A DNA stretch of 64,000 nucleotides from Strigops habroptila (taxonomy: Eukaryota; Chordata; Aves; Psittaciformes; Psittacidae), in the NCBI RefSeq assembly GCF_004027225.2, contig NC_044283.2, forward strand, positions 12,790,992-12,854,991. Reading direction: 5' to 3'. Both the position numbers and the translations under genes were made by a program. Shown here piece by piece: positions 12,501-24,305 of the stretch (its first letter is position 1; each line of letters opens with the position of its first letter). The notes below the pieces were generated by a model. The model was not told the origin of the DNA and did no database searches. It was given only the letters and a program-made list of their open reading frames with translations.

Positions 12501-15500
12501 AAGTCTTGTTTTACATTACTGTATTTAGCTGGTAAATATTCATTGATTCTACTGAAAGCAGTGGGGTATAAATGCTAGCTATTTGATGTTCTTGATAGAT
12601 ATGATCTACAGGATAGATATAATGTATGTGATTGCATGAAACGCACTGCCAAGTTAGGTTTCTTAGCCTGCATAAGGTAAAAAAAATCACTGAAAATGTT
12701 ATCAGAGAAGTTCTGTAAAGTACTGCTTTTCTATAAGGTGCTCTTTCACTATGAAGAGACCTGAAAAAACACCCAAACCAAACCACGCCCCATCCTCCCA
12801 CTTATGTGTCTAACAAAATAGGTCATTGTTTCATTCGCCTGCTTAGATGAAAAAAGTACAGAATGGTGAAGACCAAAAGCATTTAGTAAAGCTAGAAGCT
12901 AGTATCCACTAAATAAGAAGTAATTCAGACCCATTATTTGCTAAAAGGGGAAAATTGCCACCAAGGGTTACAGAGGCACTACTTTTGAGGCTTTCAGCAA
13001 ATCCTGATTCCACAGATAAGAAAGATTTTTAATGTGATGGGATTCTGCAAATGCATTTAATACAGGGGGCATGTGCTTGGTAACTCTCATTGCTACTGCA
13101 AGCCCATTTCATAGATGTGCATACACAGAACCCCCTCATCCTCTTACTTTCCAGCCTCCATCACTTTCAGAGAATGACAGAAGACAAGCTATGTTTGACT
13201 TCGAGCCGCCCCCTAGCTCTGTTATAAGGGATCTTTGTTTCTAGAGATACACCATTCATCCCCTGTTTTCTTTCTGGCGTTCCCCATGTCAGTGATTAAG
13301 GGAGTAACTTGAGAATTTCAGTCTGAGCAGTTTTGTTCTGTAGTAATGAGAGGACTAGGGCTGTCGTCTTATCTACCAAGACCTGCATGTAACACCTCTA
13401 AACTGAACACAGACACACTCTAACTAGTGTTGGCATTAGCCAAGAACAGAATGTGGGTCATCAGAAGACATACAGATCTTGAGTGAAATGCTTTCTGACC
13501 CATGCAGAAAACCCTGACAGTTACCTGAATGTATAGTGCAGATTTATAGCTGAGACATATAAACAGAGAACAATGTGAGTGAAAAATGAATCTACCACAA
13601 TAAAGAGGAGCAGCCAGGAAATCCATATTCCCCTTAAGCAATGAGCTCGGTAAGCCACATTAGCCATGAAAAGGCACCAAGTTTCTTGGGAGTGACTGGT
13701 ATTAGGGCCAAATTGATGCTTTGCCTTAGGCCTTACATTTGCCGTTTTCTATAGCTGTGTTTCTCTGTCTGCAAGATGTACTTAACTGCCTTTCTGAAGG
13801 ACCTTACAAATTGTTAAATAAGGTAAAGATTTAGAGACAGTTACTATTATTCACTAGGCAAAGTGATATACTCGGAGAAAAGCTTGTGGATACACAAACA
13901 GCCCAGGTACTATGAAACATTACAAAATTTGTAAGATATTAAACACTAGCAAAAACCCATCTAAAATTTAACCTAATGTTTTTAGTTAAACACTTACTCA
14001 TACTTATATCTGTACCCATTTAAACTGTTCATAGAATACAGAATTTAACATTAAAGGCTACAGTAGCGACTTCAGATTTTTTTGTACCACTCCCCCAAAA
14101 AACCCCAAACAAAACCAAACAATTACACAGAACAGTGATTCCTTTACGAAGAACTTAATAATATAAAAACTCCAAAAGACAAATAAATTAGGATGTAGGT
14201 AAGGCAAAAACCACAGCAAACATACCAAAAAGGACAGGAGTAGGTTGCAAAGGCGAGTGTAATTGTGGTCTCTCCTAATACTGGGCCTCTTATCGTTGTA
14301 TTTCTAATATCCTTTATCTTAGGTCCATGTAAATGTAAGCCAATGCTTACAAAACCCATCAAAGTAATATCAGCTGTCTGGCTTTTAATGTGTGCCATCT
14401 ATTCCTCTCCACTGCTAAAATGCAGTTATAATGCATTTGCGTCAGTCACAGGTATAGCAAAAGATACAGTTCGAAGATACACTTCCTAGAAATACTGCTC
14501 CTGATGAACAAATAAATAATGTAATTCTGACTTTCATAAAAAGAAAATGAATGCTAGCACATTTTCAACATTGACAGAGTCTGCAGTTCCCCGTTTGCAT
14601 TTCCCTGGTTTTCCCCAATATGTTAATCAGAAGATACCATTATATGGTGTATTGAATGCAGAATTTGTATGTACTTTTCATTGAAGGAGATTACCTAGCT
14701 TCCTCAATGGAATTAGTATTCATCAACATAGTTTAAAACAAACAAAATGCAGCATTTCACAAAGCTCACTGCTGAGGCTTGTCTTCCGCTGACTTTGTTA
14801 ATTGCAAAGGAAACTATTGAAAAAAACCCACTATATGATTACAAAAGCACAGGACTGGAAGAGATTCAAAACCAATCTTCTACTACTTCTCTCCCTATCC
14901 TAATGCAGGATTCACTTCTCTGCTGGATTTCATCCAGGAAAGATTAGACAAAATGACTCCTCACTTTGAAAGACAATCTGCTACAGTTGTTCACTTATTT
15001 TACCATTACAAATGGGATTTATTGGAGACAAATACAGGATGTTGCATTTTATACAACTGATCTGTGATCTAGGATAGGTCAATAGCAGAATGCATCAAGA
15101 AGCCAACACAGGATGAAGAATAACTGGCTGGGTAGCAGTATGTTGGGGATTACATTAGATTAAAAAATGGTAAATAAAAAATGTCGTTCTATTTCTGATA
15201 AAGGCAAGTGCTATCATGGCATGTAAGTCATACAGGAGGTAATCCTTTCTCTACTCAGGATTGTAAGGTCACAGCTGCCACACTTGAAAAACCAGGTCGA
15301 TACTTTTGAAAGATGTGAATCATGTGGACAAAGTCTAGATGAGAGCAGTGAGTGATCAAAACCAGAGATGGAATTTAGGAAAAGGGTGGAAAAATTGGTC
15401 CTTCAGCCTTAACAAAGAAGATACTTCACAATATGCAAAGTCTTCTTCAAAGAGAATGCTTTTAGTGCTCAAGGAGTATAGAATAGTTAGTAATAACTTG

Positions 15501-16311
15501 CAGCAAAGGAGATTTAGGTAAGACATTAAAACTTTAAAAGAACACTGAAACAGACAACCATCAGAGGTTTTCTTTAAGAGGAGGTGATACAGATTTCTGT
15601 AAGGAATAACCAGGTATTAGGAGTAATGACTTGGAGAACAAAATAGTTCAGAAAATCTATCAAAATTTCACCCAGCTCTGAGATTTTTATCAACATTCCT
15701 TTGTTCTTCAAATGTAAATAGTTTCTCAGTTTACCACAAAGGGTATTCACTTCGTGAACCGCTCTTCTTTTAAAGAAGGTTTGAGAAGCTTCCCAATGCT
15801 GATATGCGTTCAATTCCATTTGAATTTTGCAGTAGAGCACTTTAAAAAGGTATGATATTTTGAATATTCCCTTCTTATTTGCTACCTCTGTTACACTCAC
15901 TAAATTAACCTAAAAAGGTTTTTCTGATGGACACAGCTGACACCACAGATCAGCCAGTCTTGTTTATTTTAGGATGAGCCAGATTTGGTTATCTGATCAG
16001 CACGCTGCTTTGCTTGCTCTAAACATTGCTTAGCTGACACAATCGTTGACAATATTCACAGTTAGGAATTTAAAAGCCACTAATACATTTGTCTTTTATT
16101 TTTTGTGCTTTTGTTGCCATACATATGTGAATTACTGCATTGATTAATCTTCATACAATAGGAGATCTGCTGTTTACTCATGTTCATGGTGGCATCTGGT
16201 TTTAAGATAAAACTTTCAATATCTGAGTGGGAAGAAGAAACAAATCTTCAAGAAACTCTTGGGGCATAGGATAGAGAAAGAAAGGACCAATTAATTCTTA
16301 ATTTAGGCTAC
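12501..16311. other. Non-coding stretch, A-rich + strand
   Basis: No gene or repeat is firmly recognised. A/C tracts such as 'aaaaaaccccaaac' occur near 12766 and 14094. A minus-strand open frame of 108 codons (15574-15900) is discussed as a doubtful exon: a CTTTTTAAAG acceptor-like edge lies near 15847, in a phase compatible with the exon candidate at 16312-16352, but it lacks a good donor. Confidence 0.4.
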
Positions 16312-16352
16312 CTTTAGTTTGTCTTAATCTCATCCTGAACTTCCTTGGTGGA
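16312..16352 (-). CDS. Candidate internal exon, unidentified minus-strand gene
   Basis: On the minus strand an excellent acceptor, a long C/T tract ending TCTCAG, precedes a 41-base segment ending at AAAG|GTAGCC. The frame that starts after one base is open (reads PPRKFRMRLRQTK). That phase is exactly what is needed to continue from the candidate exon at 17794-17923, which ends with two bases of a codon. In the alternative frame it would read STKEVQDEIKTN followed by a stop, which would suit a terminal exon instead. The product is unknown and strongly basic in the first reading. The donor is only moderate. Another candidate (17092-17167) lies between the two exons and is not phase-compatible, so the model is uncertain. 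Confidence 0.3.
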
Positions 16353-17091
16353 CTGAGAGGGGGCAGGGAAGGGTGTAGCCATTTAAATTATTATTTTTTA
16401 ATCTATCTGTCAAGACTAGAAGGATTATTTCATTAAAATGCAATTTGAAGTTTACAAAATTTTCTAGGCTATAAATTTTTAACTCACCTAATCTTTCCTC
16501 TGGGCCAGTCTCAAAGTCTTTAGAATATGCTAAGATTTTTTATGGTTAGGGCCCAAGCCACTTGAAATGATTCATAAAAGAACACAGTCTCATAGGGCAA
16601 GTTACCTAAATAATTCAATACTGTCATACTCTTTGATAGGTACGCAAGGAACTGAAAATTCCTTTGGCTGTTTCATTTCATTTTCCCTTTAGGCCGGAAA
16701 CCATTTCTTTTCTGAAGCAGGGAAATATTTTGCATTACACTGCTTCACATCTGGCACCACAGTGTTATATACACACTATGTCTGACTCATTCCATTTGGG
16801 CAAGAGGGGCTTCTGTAGAGCACAGGCAGGCTAAATTCCAAATGCAGTTGTACAGACATCTTAAATAAATAAAAAATAAGGTAGGGAAATGACGCAGGAA
16901 TTCTGAGCACCTTCTGGGTGCTTTGCCAGATTTACCTGGCTTTACCATATTAACCCAATTTTGTACACTGAGCTCTGGAGTATGGACAAACAGTGTTCTA
17001 TTTGCTTATCTTTTTTCCCTGCAACCTCCTTAGATGGATTTTGGGAAATTGGAAAGTCTGCACAGAGAGTGAATCAATTTACATGCGATAC

Positions 17092-17167
17092 CTGCAGCAT
17101 AAATTTGTCTTCTCAGCAGCTCTCTCTTTTTGAAGTAAATAATGAAACATAAACAAAGGAAAAACCA
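17092..17167 (-). CDS. Candidate exon or splice-signal mimic, minus strand
   Basis: A 76-base minus-strand segment flanked by a good acceptor (ACCTTTTCCTTAG) and a good donor (GCTGCAG|GTATCG). Two of its three frames are open. One reads like a hydrophobic segment followed by basic residues (WFFLCLCFIIYF, then KKRELLRR), as in a membrane span with a cytoplasmic anchor. It cannot follow the exon at 17794-17923 in frame without a stop near its end, so the two may not be consecutive exons of one protein. No family is recognised. Confidence 0.22.
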
Positions 17168-17674
17168 CTAAGGAAAAGGTCCATATTACAAAGCACTGTG
17201 GCTGGAGCCAAGCTGCTTTCAGAAGCAGCATAGCCATTAGCCCACCAGGCTGTGAACTAGCCAGCTCATCGACAGTGCTAGGGATCTCAGCCGTTCGGTC
17301 ACCTCTATCACTGAGTACCCTTTCCTCAATTACATATCCTTTGTATCTTCTCATAGCCTAATTTACAAAAACCTTCTGCTATCATGTTTCTGCTTGATCT
17401 GTTTGATCCTACTACTACATTACCATGGCTATAAAACAGCTAACTGAACCTTTTTCAAACAGTTTTATATATACTAGCACCTTCTGAGAGTCCTCAATAT
17501 AACATTTTCATATATTACTCTTTAACTGGCTCTGCAATTACACAGTTTAATTAAATTTTGTTTGACATGCATCCATGTTCTTTTTTATTCTTTATTTGAA
17601 ATGTCATTCCCTCCTGCACTATAAAATAATAGTGCCAATCTCCACCACCATAGTGTCAAACCACCATATATTGT

Positions 17675-17739
17675 AGTTGGATTAGATAATCATTGTAGGT
17701 CCCTTCCAACTGAACTAAGCTATTCTACTCCATTCTATA
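17675..17739 (+). mobile_element. CR1 LINE 3'-terminal fragment (very short)
   Basis: About 65 bases match the CR1 3' end: 'gttggattagataatcattgtaggtcccttccaact', then a degenerate 'attctac/attctata' tail. It is old and heavily truncated. Confidence 0.75.
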
Positions 17740-17793
17740 TTGTTCAGTTGCATATACTATAACCATTCTTCTTTTGTCATATAAAGTACATAC

Positions 17794-17923
17794 CTTTTGG
17801 TCAGCCTTATTTTTCTCAATTCTGGTTGTGCTGCTAATGCAATATGTTGATGTGCCCAGGACAGCAAACTACTGGGATAGCTGTCAAATATCCGAGTTCT
17901 GGAAGGGATTTTTCTGATGCCAC
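17794..17923 (-). CDS. Probable internal coding exon of an unidentified minus-strand gene
   Basis: Best exon candidate in the window. On the minus strand a long pyrimidine tract (TTTTTTTCCCCTCC, then TTTTCTTTAG) forms a strong acceptor. It is followed by 130 bases and a strong donor, CCAAAAG|GTATGTAC. One frame is open throughout (2 bases + 42 codons + 2 bases), and the other two contain stops. The peptide begins GIRKIPSRTRIFDSY, continues with PSSLLSWAHQHIALAAQ and ends ELRKIRLTK: mixed composition, not low-complexity. I do not recognise the family. The exon needs one codon base from the previous exon and leaves two for the next. Its neighbours lie in A-rich + strand sequence, which fits a minus-strand intron context. 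The likely promoter would be the CpG island at 23.3-24.3 kb. Confidence 0.45.
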
Positions 17924-19986
17924 CTAAAGAAAAGGAGGGGAAAAAAAGACTTACAGAAAAAAGTTCACTAAAACTCATCTGAGTGCATACGAAAAAAAGC
18001 ACCCCATGTTATTTGGACAGAACTCTATGTTTGCACAATCGTAATTACTCAAGTTGTAACTGAACTCTGAGCAGTGTACTTTAAGTCATTAATTGATTTC
18101 ATACCTTTGCCTAAGGACAAACATTGTAAAGACAGAGTTAATGTCATTAACCTGTCTAAACTTTCTGCTTATTGTAGCCTGTTTTATTGAATGTGGGTGA
18201 AATTGCCTTTAAAGTGCTATAAGGAGAGCAGAACCATATGGTCAATTAATAAGACCTTGCAGTAGTCTGAGCAACAGCAGTAAATATTTTGTATACTGAT
18301 TGAAGATTTAAATCAATGTGCATAATAGAAGCTGTGGTACTCCTTAATGAGAATTTCCAACTAGCTGCTATCCTTTGAAATGACAAATAACCTTGTGTTA
18401 TGTCCTGAGCCTGCAGTTTTGAATACATGGATACAAGAAAAGTACATCTACTTTCTAAACACAGAATCTGGTGCAGAAGTACTAGAATCTTCGATATGAT
18501 TAAATTCTGATATTAATTGGATGATTAATAAAGTGTATTTTCCTTTCTTTTTTCCTTTGCACTTAAAATTTCTATTACAGGAATGTTACAACTCAAGAGT
18601 TGCCAAACAAATATAATATTATCAATATATACCATATATAATATTATCTATACGTACCTAATATACAATATTATAACAAGATCTTGTCTTTAGAAAGTTG
18701 AGGTGACCATTAAGGAACTCATCTTTAAAAAGAAAGAAAAAGAATCATGGAAGGAAAAAAAGGTCCACCAGAATTTCATGTTTTTAACAGCCATGTTTAG
18801 CAGCCTTTTCCCAACAAAGCTCTGAACAGCTCAGTGCATTATGTATTAACACAGCATGAGTGAACCACGGGCACACATCCTCAGAGGATTCCTTCTAAGA
18901 AGTATAATGGCTGTTATTTTTACCCTTTTAATCCCTAGCCTCTCCTTATTGCAGCTAATAATCTCAAAATATGCATTAAAGCACTAGTGCAGGTAGCACT
19001 AGAAATCAACTGCCATCCAAAGACTTAATGCTTACTTCTATAGCAGCATCTTTGACCAAACATGGGTTAATATGTTGTAAATCTTCAGTTTTCCCCTTTA
19101 TTTTAATGCAAGTCAAATACTTTATTCCCAGATTCCACAGCATAGTCATTAACTTCATCTATTTATATTGTAATTTTTAATTTGATATGTGACTGCACAG
19201 CAAGGCAGCTTTTAACCAAGTCAGCTGTACATAAAGCCTATAATAAATCTTAATTTCAGGGTGTATATTCCCAGAAGACTCTTCCCCCTCTATTAAGGAG
19301 AATGTGAGTTCTCAAAAACAGGTGCAAGAAAATATTGAAAGTGCATACATATCTGCTCCGACACATGTTCACACACAAGAGGAATATTGTACACTCTACA
19401 CAGTGTGATTCAGAAATGTAACTTATGATTGTTAAACCTACATACTTCAACTCTTAATTGCAGTCTGATTCCTTCGGCTGTTATTGATATCTGTACATGG
19501 TAAGTATTCCCTATTAGAAGCACGTTTGTAACATATTTCTGGATATTCTACCAACACCCACCTTTGTCAGAACCCATCAATAGGGTGAGAGAGGGAAGAA
19601 CATCTCCAACATGATATACTGTGACTTGTCACATTAGTGTTTCTACCATTTGTAAAAGATTTGATTCTGAGAAAATGTGTGTTCTAGGCAGAATTTTTCA
19701 ATGCACACGAGGCTGTAGGCAGGTGTAGGCAGTTTTTGCCCTTGGCCAAACTGATCAGTGTCCCCCACCATACCACCTTATGAGCTGTAGACACCAGCAC
19801 CACTTTCCCTTTTGGTTCAGCAGATAAAAATTCTCTGTTTGGAAATTCAGCAGCATGGTTGTTGATTTCTTTGTGCATGTTAATGCCACTATCAATTTTA
19901 TACATGGTTGCACAGCAAGAGAGATTCTCCAGGGGTATGTGTAGCACCTCTGCTCTGGGGCCAAGGTAGCCTTGACAGAGATTCAC
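17924..19986. other. Non-coding stretch with AT-rich patch
   Basis: No firm gene. A donor-like GCAAAG|GTATGA lies on the minus strand near 18102. A 50-codon minus-strand frame starting with ATG near 19167 has no acceptor, so I do not call it. A 123-codon minus-strand frame spans 19684-20055 and overlaps the UTR-like exon listed next; its only start at the 5' end is a TTG. Confidence 0.4.
18610..18677. repeat. AT-rich quasi-palindromic patch
   Basis: Near-repeats of 'atataatattatc' separated by 'accatat' make a patch that is both tandem and self-complementary. It is almost pure A/T over about 65 bases. Confidence 0.55.
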
Positions 19987-20098
19987 CCATGACATGGAGA
20001 GGGAGCCCAGGCATCCCATACGCAGACAGCAGTATCTGCGCAAAACACATCTCAACTATTTCAGAAAATCAGGTCAGCTCTTCCCAGCGATCTTGACT
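19987..20098 (-). other. Candidate untranslated exon, minus strand
   Basis: On the minus strand, a T-run followed by CATTTATTCAG makes a strong acceptor at 20099. A donor-like TCATGG|GTGAATC closes a 112-base segment. All three frames hit a stop near the acceptor, so if it is spliced at all it would be a 5' UTR or non-coding exon, plausible between the CpG island and the candidate coding exon at 17.8 kb. The evidence is splice signals only. Confidence 0.2.
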
Positions 20099-20541
20099 CT
20101 GAATAAATGGTATAAAAAAAAAGATTAAAAAATCAAGGGAATATGAAAATATTACTGTTTTAAATGAAAATCCACCACGAGTTTCACAATGCTGCAATAA
20201 CTTAAAAGAATGAACCTCATTCCATTTCAATGACTCTGAATCTCCCAGGCTTTCTGAAATGGATGTGTTGAATCCAGCTTTTCTAGAAAAATCATTCCCA
20301 TGAAAGATCACACCCAAATCCTTCAAAGTGGGTAATTACAGTCAGTCTACATAAAGTTCCCCCTAAGAGTAGTTCATTTTTCCTTTCCTGTCCTGAGCAA
20401 TATCAACATTAATAACCATCAGTGCTGAGCAGTGAGAAGTTTTAAATACAGCCATAATTGTAGTGGTGCTACGCACTATTATATAGTTGCCTGCAGATGG
20501 CTGCATTTCAATGGGGAAAAACCATACTGCGTAAAAAGCAT

Positions 20542-20571
20542 CCCCCCCCCAAAAAACCCCAACCCAAAACC
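20542..20571 (-). other. Potential G-quadruplex on minus strand (C/A tract on +)
   Basis: The + strand reads ten C's, six A's, then cccc, aa, ccc and aaaa. The complementary strand therefore has G-runs of 3, 4 and 10 separated by T loops of 2-6 bases, satisfying the usual four-run quadruplex pattern if the long run is split. Confidence 0.5.
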
Positions 20572-20599
20572 TGTCCTTAGATGTGTATTTCTGATCTCT

Positions 20600-20662
20600 A
20601 AATAATAGTAGTATTAACAATAACAATGACAACAGTAATAATAACAATAGCAATAACAAAAA
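20600..20662 (+). repeat. Imperfect (AAT/AAC)n microsatellite
   Basis: Runs of aataat, aacaat and gcaataac units, mildly interrupted. On the minus strand this gives a poly-Leu chance frame, which should not be read as protein. Confidence 0.8.
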
Positions 20663-23319
20663 AGAATCAGTGCAATCCTTTTACGTTTAAAGCAGCAGAT
20701 AATCTGGTCCTTTATGCGTAAATCAATTTGAAAAGTCCTCTTGGATTTTTTTCTCTTTTTCATAAAAGAATGTGAGAGCTTAAAGCATTACAGTTATTAA
20801 AAACAGTTTTAAAAACTTCTCACACTTTTAGTTTTACCTGAGCAGGAGGACTACCACTGTTTACAAGGGATTTTTATTATGGTTAAAAAGTTAGGGCAAA
20901 TGTAGAGCAAAGATTCTGATACCCTTCTGCTAGGCTGTAGGCTTAAAGCTCTTTACAATGAGAGTATCAATATTAAAAATGGATTAACTTTTCAATTATG
21001 GCCTGCCCTTGAAATTTTATTTTGCTCTCTACTTAATATAGTTACTTCAAAATGAGTACGATAAAGCCAACGTGCCTCTAATTCTAAACTGCACAGCCGT
21101 AAAGTTACCAAAAGGTTTTTAATGCATTTTTAAAGTGTTACTTCTCAGTCGCAGTTCTATTCCTCCTGGACTAGATGAAGAATTTGCATTGATTTTGAGG
21201 GATTCAGAACAGAGCAGAGTATTTTCTTGCTGATGTCTCACATAGCACTTTTCAGATTCAGTATTTCAATCTGCTCTACTAAGCACTAAAAGCAGAGTTA
21301 GAAAGCTGGTAATGCCAATAGCCAAACAAGCAGTAATAATATATCAGCCACTAACTGGGCAAAATGTTTCTTTTCCTTTGCAGATGTCTTCTGTATTTCA
21401 CAACTGCACACTCCGTGTGTTTTTCAGAAGCCTTCCACATTACCAGGGACACCCCATAAATTCCCAGGATATATCAGGATTAATTTCTGGCTGACCCACA
21501 GAATTCCCATGTCAACTTGGGCAAGTCTTGCAGGACCCACTTGTTTTCTTCCAGTAAGATACAACAGTGGTGTAAACAAACAGACAAATAAACAGGTCAT
21601 TTCAAATCTTTACTTTCACTCAGTATTGCAGTCTCTTGGATATTCCATGTCCACTAATAACATTAGTTCTTTGGGGATGGGAACATCTTTATGGGACATG
21701 TGTGCAGTGCAGATGGCACAATGGGTCCCTCAGTTTGTGGACACTAGTGGGTATGAAACCACACACTCTCCAAAGGATGCTCAGGGGTTCATGAACTGGC
21801 AGTTACTCTCCAGCTGAAGGGAACAGCAGGTTATAGAGCCATGTCTGACAGGGAGCTAATTGTTTTGGCTTTGTGCAGACAAGAAGTGATCACCTCTCCT
21901 TGCTTTTAAATGAAGCCAAATTTATGTAAATTTTCCAAAGCTCAAACAATGAGCAATAATGACAAACACTGAGAAACAAAGTGCTAGCCAAGTTATAAAT
22001 TTCATATTTTCTTAAGTACTTTCAAGCAGAAATTATTTAATAAGACAATAATTTGCGTGTAACAACCCTATGCAGCAGTCCATCATAAGCAAATCCTACA
22101 CAGAACATCCTGCCTTTCTTCAGAACACAACACTGCATCCTTGCACAAGACACCACACTAATATAAATATGTAATAAATAAGGACATGCATGTATTATTT
22201 AAAAGCTCCAATTTCCCCTCTCCCTCACCAAGGCGAGAACTAAGGCCCAAAATTCCTATAAAGAACAGTTAGATAGCAGCTAAAGCATAACAATCTGCTT
22301 ATCATGGTTTCATTAATCTAGACTTGGAATATAGTCACTAATAAGTGAGTTGACATTTTAAGAGCACATACATAAAACGTTTATACCTAAAATTGTCTGG
22401 GAAAATGGACACCTTAACTACATGAAGTAATTAATGCCAGCTGGGACATAAAAATGTTACTGATTTTAAAATCAAAACCAGCATTTTCTCTATAGAGGAG
22501 AAACTTTCAGGGTTATTCTGGCTACAGAATTCCTTTAATACCCGTGAAATGCCTCCCTTTGAAAAGAGATTTATTTTAACTTTGCTTCACAGTGCCCAGT
22601 AATGCACATTCCCTTTTGGTCTCTAAAGGTAATTCCGTAAGTTTAGTTGCCTTAACTGTTAACCTGTGCATTCCACTTTAAATTTTTATTCGAAGCATTG
22701 GGTTTGGCCATCAATAGTGTTATGGTTTTACTTTTTAGACTAAAGTGTCCCTTTGTCAGCTTTCGGTATTGCAGCCCAGAGGAGTCGTTCTGATGAACCC
22801 CATCAACCTCCTTCTCATGTGTCAAGACTGATGCATGTTTCTTGTTTTTGCAGTTCTTCTTTCAAATCTATCTAGCTATTTTCCCATATCGATCTTGTCT
22901 TGTTCAGCTAAGTATGGGTCTACCACCCCAGCAGCAACAACACAAAAACCCCCAAACAGAATGTCAAAATTGCTTATTTTCTCCTCGATGCTACACAGCA
23001 TTTTAGTAAAGGCATGTTCAAAGCCAAAGTACGGCAGCGCAGAAGAGGCACTTTTATTTAAACTCGCAAGCAAAGCCTGGGCCTGGGAACTTTAAGCAGC
23101 TATTCTGTTCCTTTCTGACAAAATAATGAGCTTTTAAATTGTATTAGTGTTTACAGCTGTCTGACAGGGATAGCAAATGCTAGTAGCTGAGTTACTCTGC
23201 CAACCCCGTGTCTAATTGTGTGCTACAGTAGGGTGTGACACAGAAAATCAAACAGGTAAATCTTTCTCAGCACACTGTTCGCCATGTGCAGGGGTCCCCA
23301 TCTATGGGGATGGCAAGCC
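20663..23319. other. Non-coding stretch upstream of the CpG island
   Basis: AT-rich, no recognised repeat. A minus-strand open frame at 22876-23073 (contains EHAFTKMLCSIEEKI) ends in a stop and has no clear splice edges. A/C tract 'acacaaaaacccccaaac' lies near 22940. I see no gene I can support. Confidence 0.4.
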
Positions 23320-23481
23320 CGGTACGGGGCTATCACACCCAGCCCACCGGGCCCCGGTGACTTCGCTTGATTCGGAGTGGGGGGAAGTTTCCCGGAGCAG
23401 AAGCAGGTCCTGGGGCACCGGCCGAGAGTACCGCGATTCGCGGCGGCAGCGACGGCGTTATCGGGGCTCCCCCCGCCGCTC

Positions 23482-23490
23482 GGGGCGGGG
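23482..23490 (+). promoter_or_regulatory. GC box (Sp1-type site)
   Basis: Exact ggggcgggg in the left third of the CpG island, about 200 bases upstream of the + strand donor at 23684. It is a good match to the Sp/KLF consensus. Confidence 0.5.
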
Positions 23491-23499
23491 CTGCCGCCT

Positions 23500-23684
23500 C
23501 CCGAGGGCGGGCCGCCGGTGACAGCTGGGGAGGGAGCGCGGCGCCGGCAGCGAGGTGCGGCTGCCGGGCGGAGACTCGCCGCCAGCTTCGCCGCTCCGGC
23601 CGCATCGCTCCAGCGGGTCCCTCCGGGGCACAAGTGGGACAGGGGCTTGGCGGGGCCCTGCCGCCGGTGCCGGCCGCGGCGCGG
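23500..23684 (+). other. Candidate non-coding first exon of a + strand gene
   Basis: A consensus donor GCGG|GTGAGT at 23684/23685 ends a GC-rich segment inside the island. The 5' limit (transcription start) cannot be read from sequence; 23500 is an arbitrary placement downstream of the GC boxes. No ATG-led frame that I recognise as protein enters the donor, so a 5' UTR exon is the simplest reading. CAGE or RNA-seq would test it. Confidence 0.35.
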
Positions 23685-23732
23685 GTGAGTAGCGGCGGCG
23701 GGAGGCACGAGTGGGTGATGCGGAGACAGCGC

Positions 23733-23753
23733 GGGGGACGGGGTGGGGGAGGG
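23733..23753 (+). other. Potential G-quadruplex just inside the presumed first intron
   Basis: GGGGG, AC, GGGG, T, GGGGG, A, GGG: four G-runs with 1-2 base loops, about 50 bases downstream of the first-exon donor. Non-template G-rich tracts at this position are common in CpG-island genes. Confidence 0.6.
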
Positions 23754-23763
23754 AGGACTGGAG

Positions 23764-23790
23764 GATGGGTGGGTGGATGGATGGAGGATG
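23764..23790 (+). repeat. Short (GGAT/GGGT)n tract
   Basis: gatgggtgggtggatggatgg: a small tetranucleotide microsatellite within the CpG island. Confidence 0.7.
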
Positions 23791-23936
23791 CTGCCGCGCT
23801 CGGGGACTTTGATCGTGTGATGTGCCCGAAGGGAAAAAAGTGCAGCCTGGGGTAGGGTGAGGCCGTGCCCGGCTCCGCTCGTCCCTCCGTGCCGGTGACC
23901 CGACGGGCGAGGAAGCCCCGGGAAGGGCGCCCGGTC

Positions 23937-23941
23937 ATTGG
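23937..23941 (-). promoter_or_regulatory. Inverted CCAAT box
   Basis: ATTGG on + (CCAAT on minus) lies directly beside a ggcgggg GC box, the common NF-Y plus Sp1 arrangement of TATA-less promoters. Confidence 0.5.
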
Positions 23942-24305
23942 CGGGGCTGGGCGCTGCCGGTCCTCGGGCGGGGACAGGCAGCTCCTAACGGGGCTTCCCA
24001 CCTGCCCCGGCTCTCCCGCAACCCCTCGCAGCGATCAGTCAACCGGGGCGCGGCCGCGGCCGCGGCGGGGAAGGGAGAGCCCCGGTCCCCCCCGAGCTCC
24101 GATGGGCTGCCCCTGCTCACCCATCGCTGCCGGCCGGCCCGGCAGCCGCCGGTACCTGTGGGAGGACGGGAGAACGGTGCGGCGTGTCCCGGCCCGGCCG
24201 GAGCTCTGCTCCCCCCTCTGCCCCGGGCTTTACCTGGGCTCAGGCGGGCGGCCCGGGGCGGCGGCGGGGGGTTGGACCGGCTCTTGCAAGCCGAGCCCCG
24301 GTGAC

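Noticed and set aside
19684..20055. 123-codon minus-strand frame
   Set aside because: It opens at TTG, shows no domain, and no conservation can be seen from sequence alone; it may extend a UTR-like exon but is not supportable as a gene.
20363..20659. Minus-strand frame starting with a run of leucines
   Set aside because: It is translation of the AAT/AAC microsatellite at 20600-20662.
23333..24001. Long open frames on both strands in the CpG island (222 codons on minus, 162-173 on +)
   Set aside because: GC-rich DNA has few stop codons; products are Pro/Arg/Ala/Gly-rich with no motif, and frames on opposite strands overlap.
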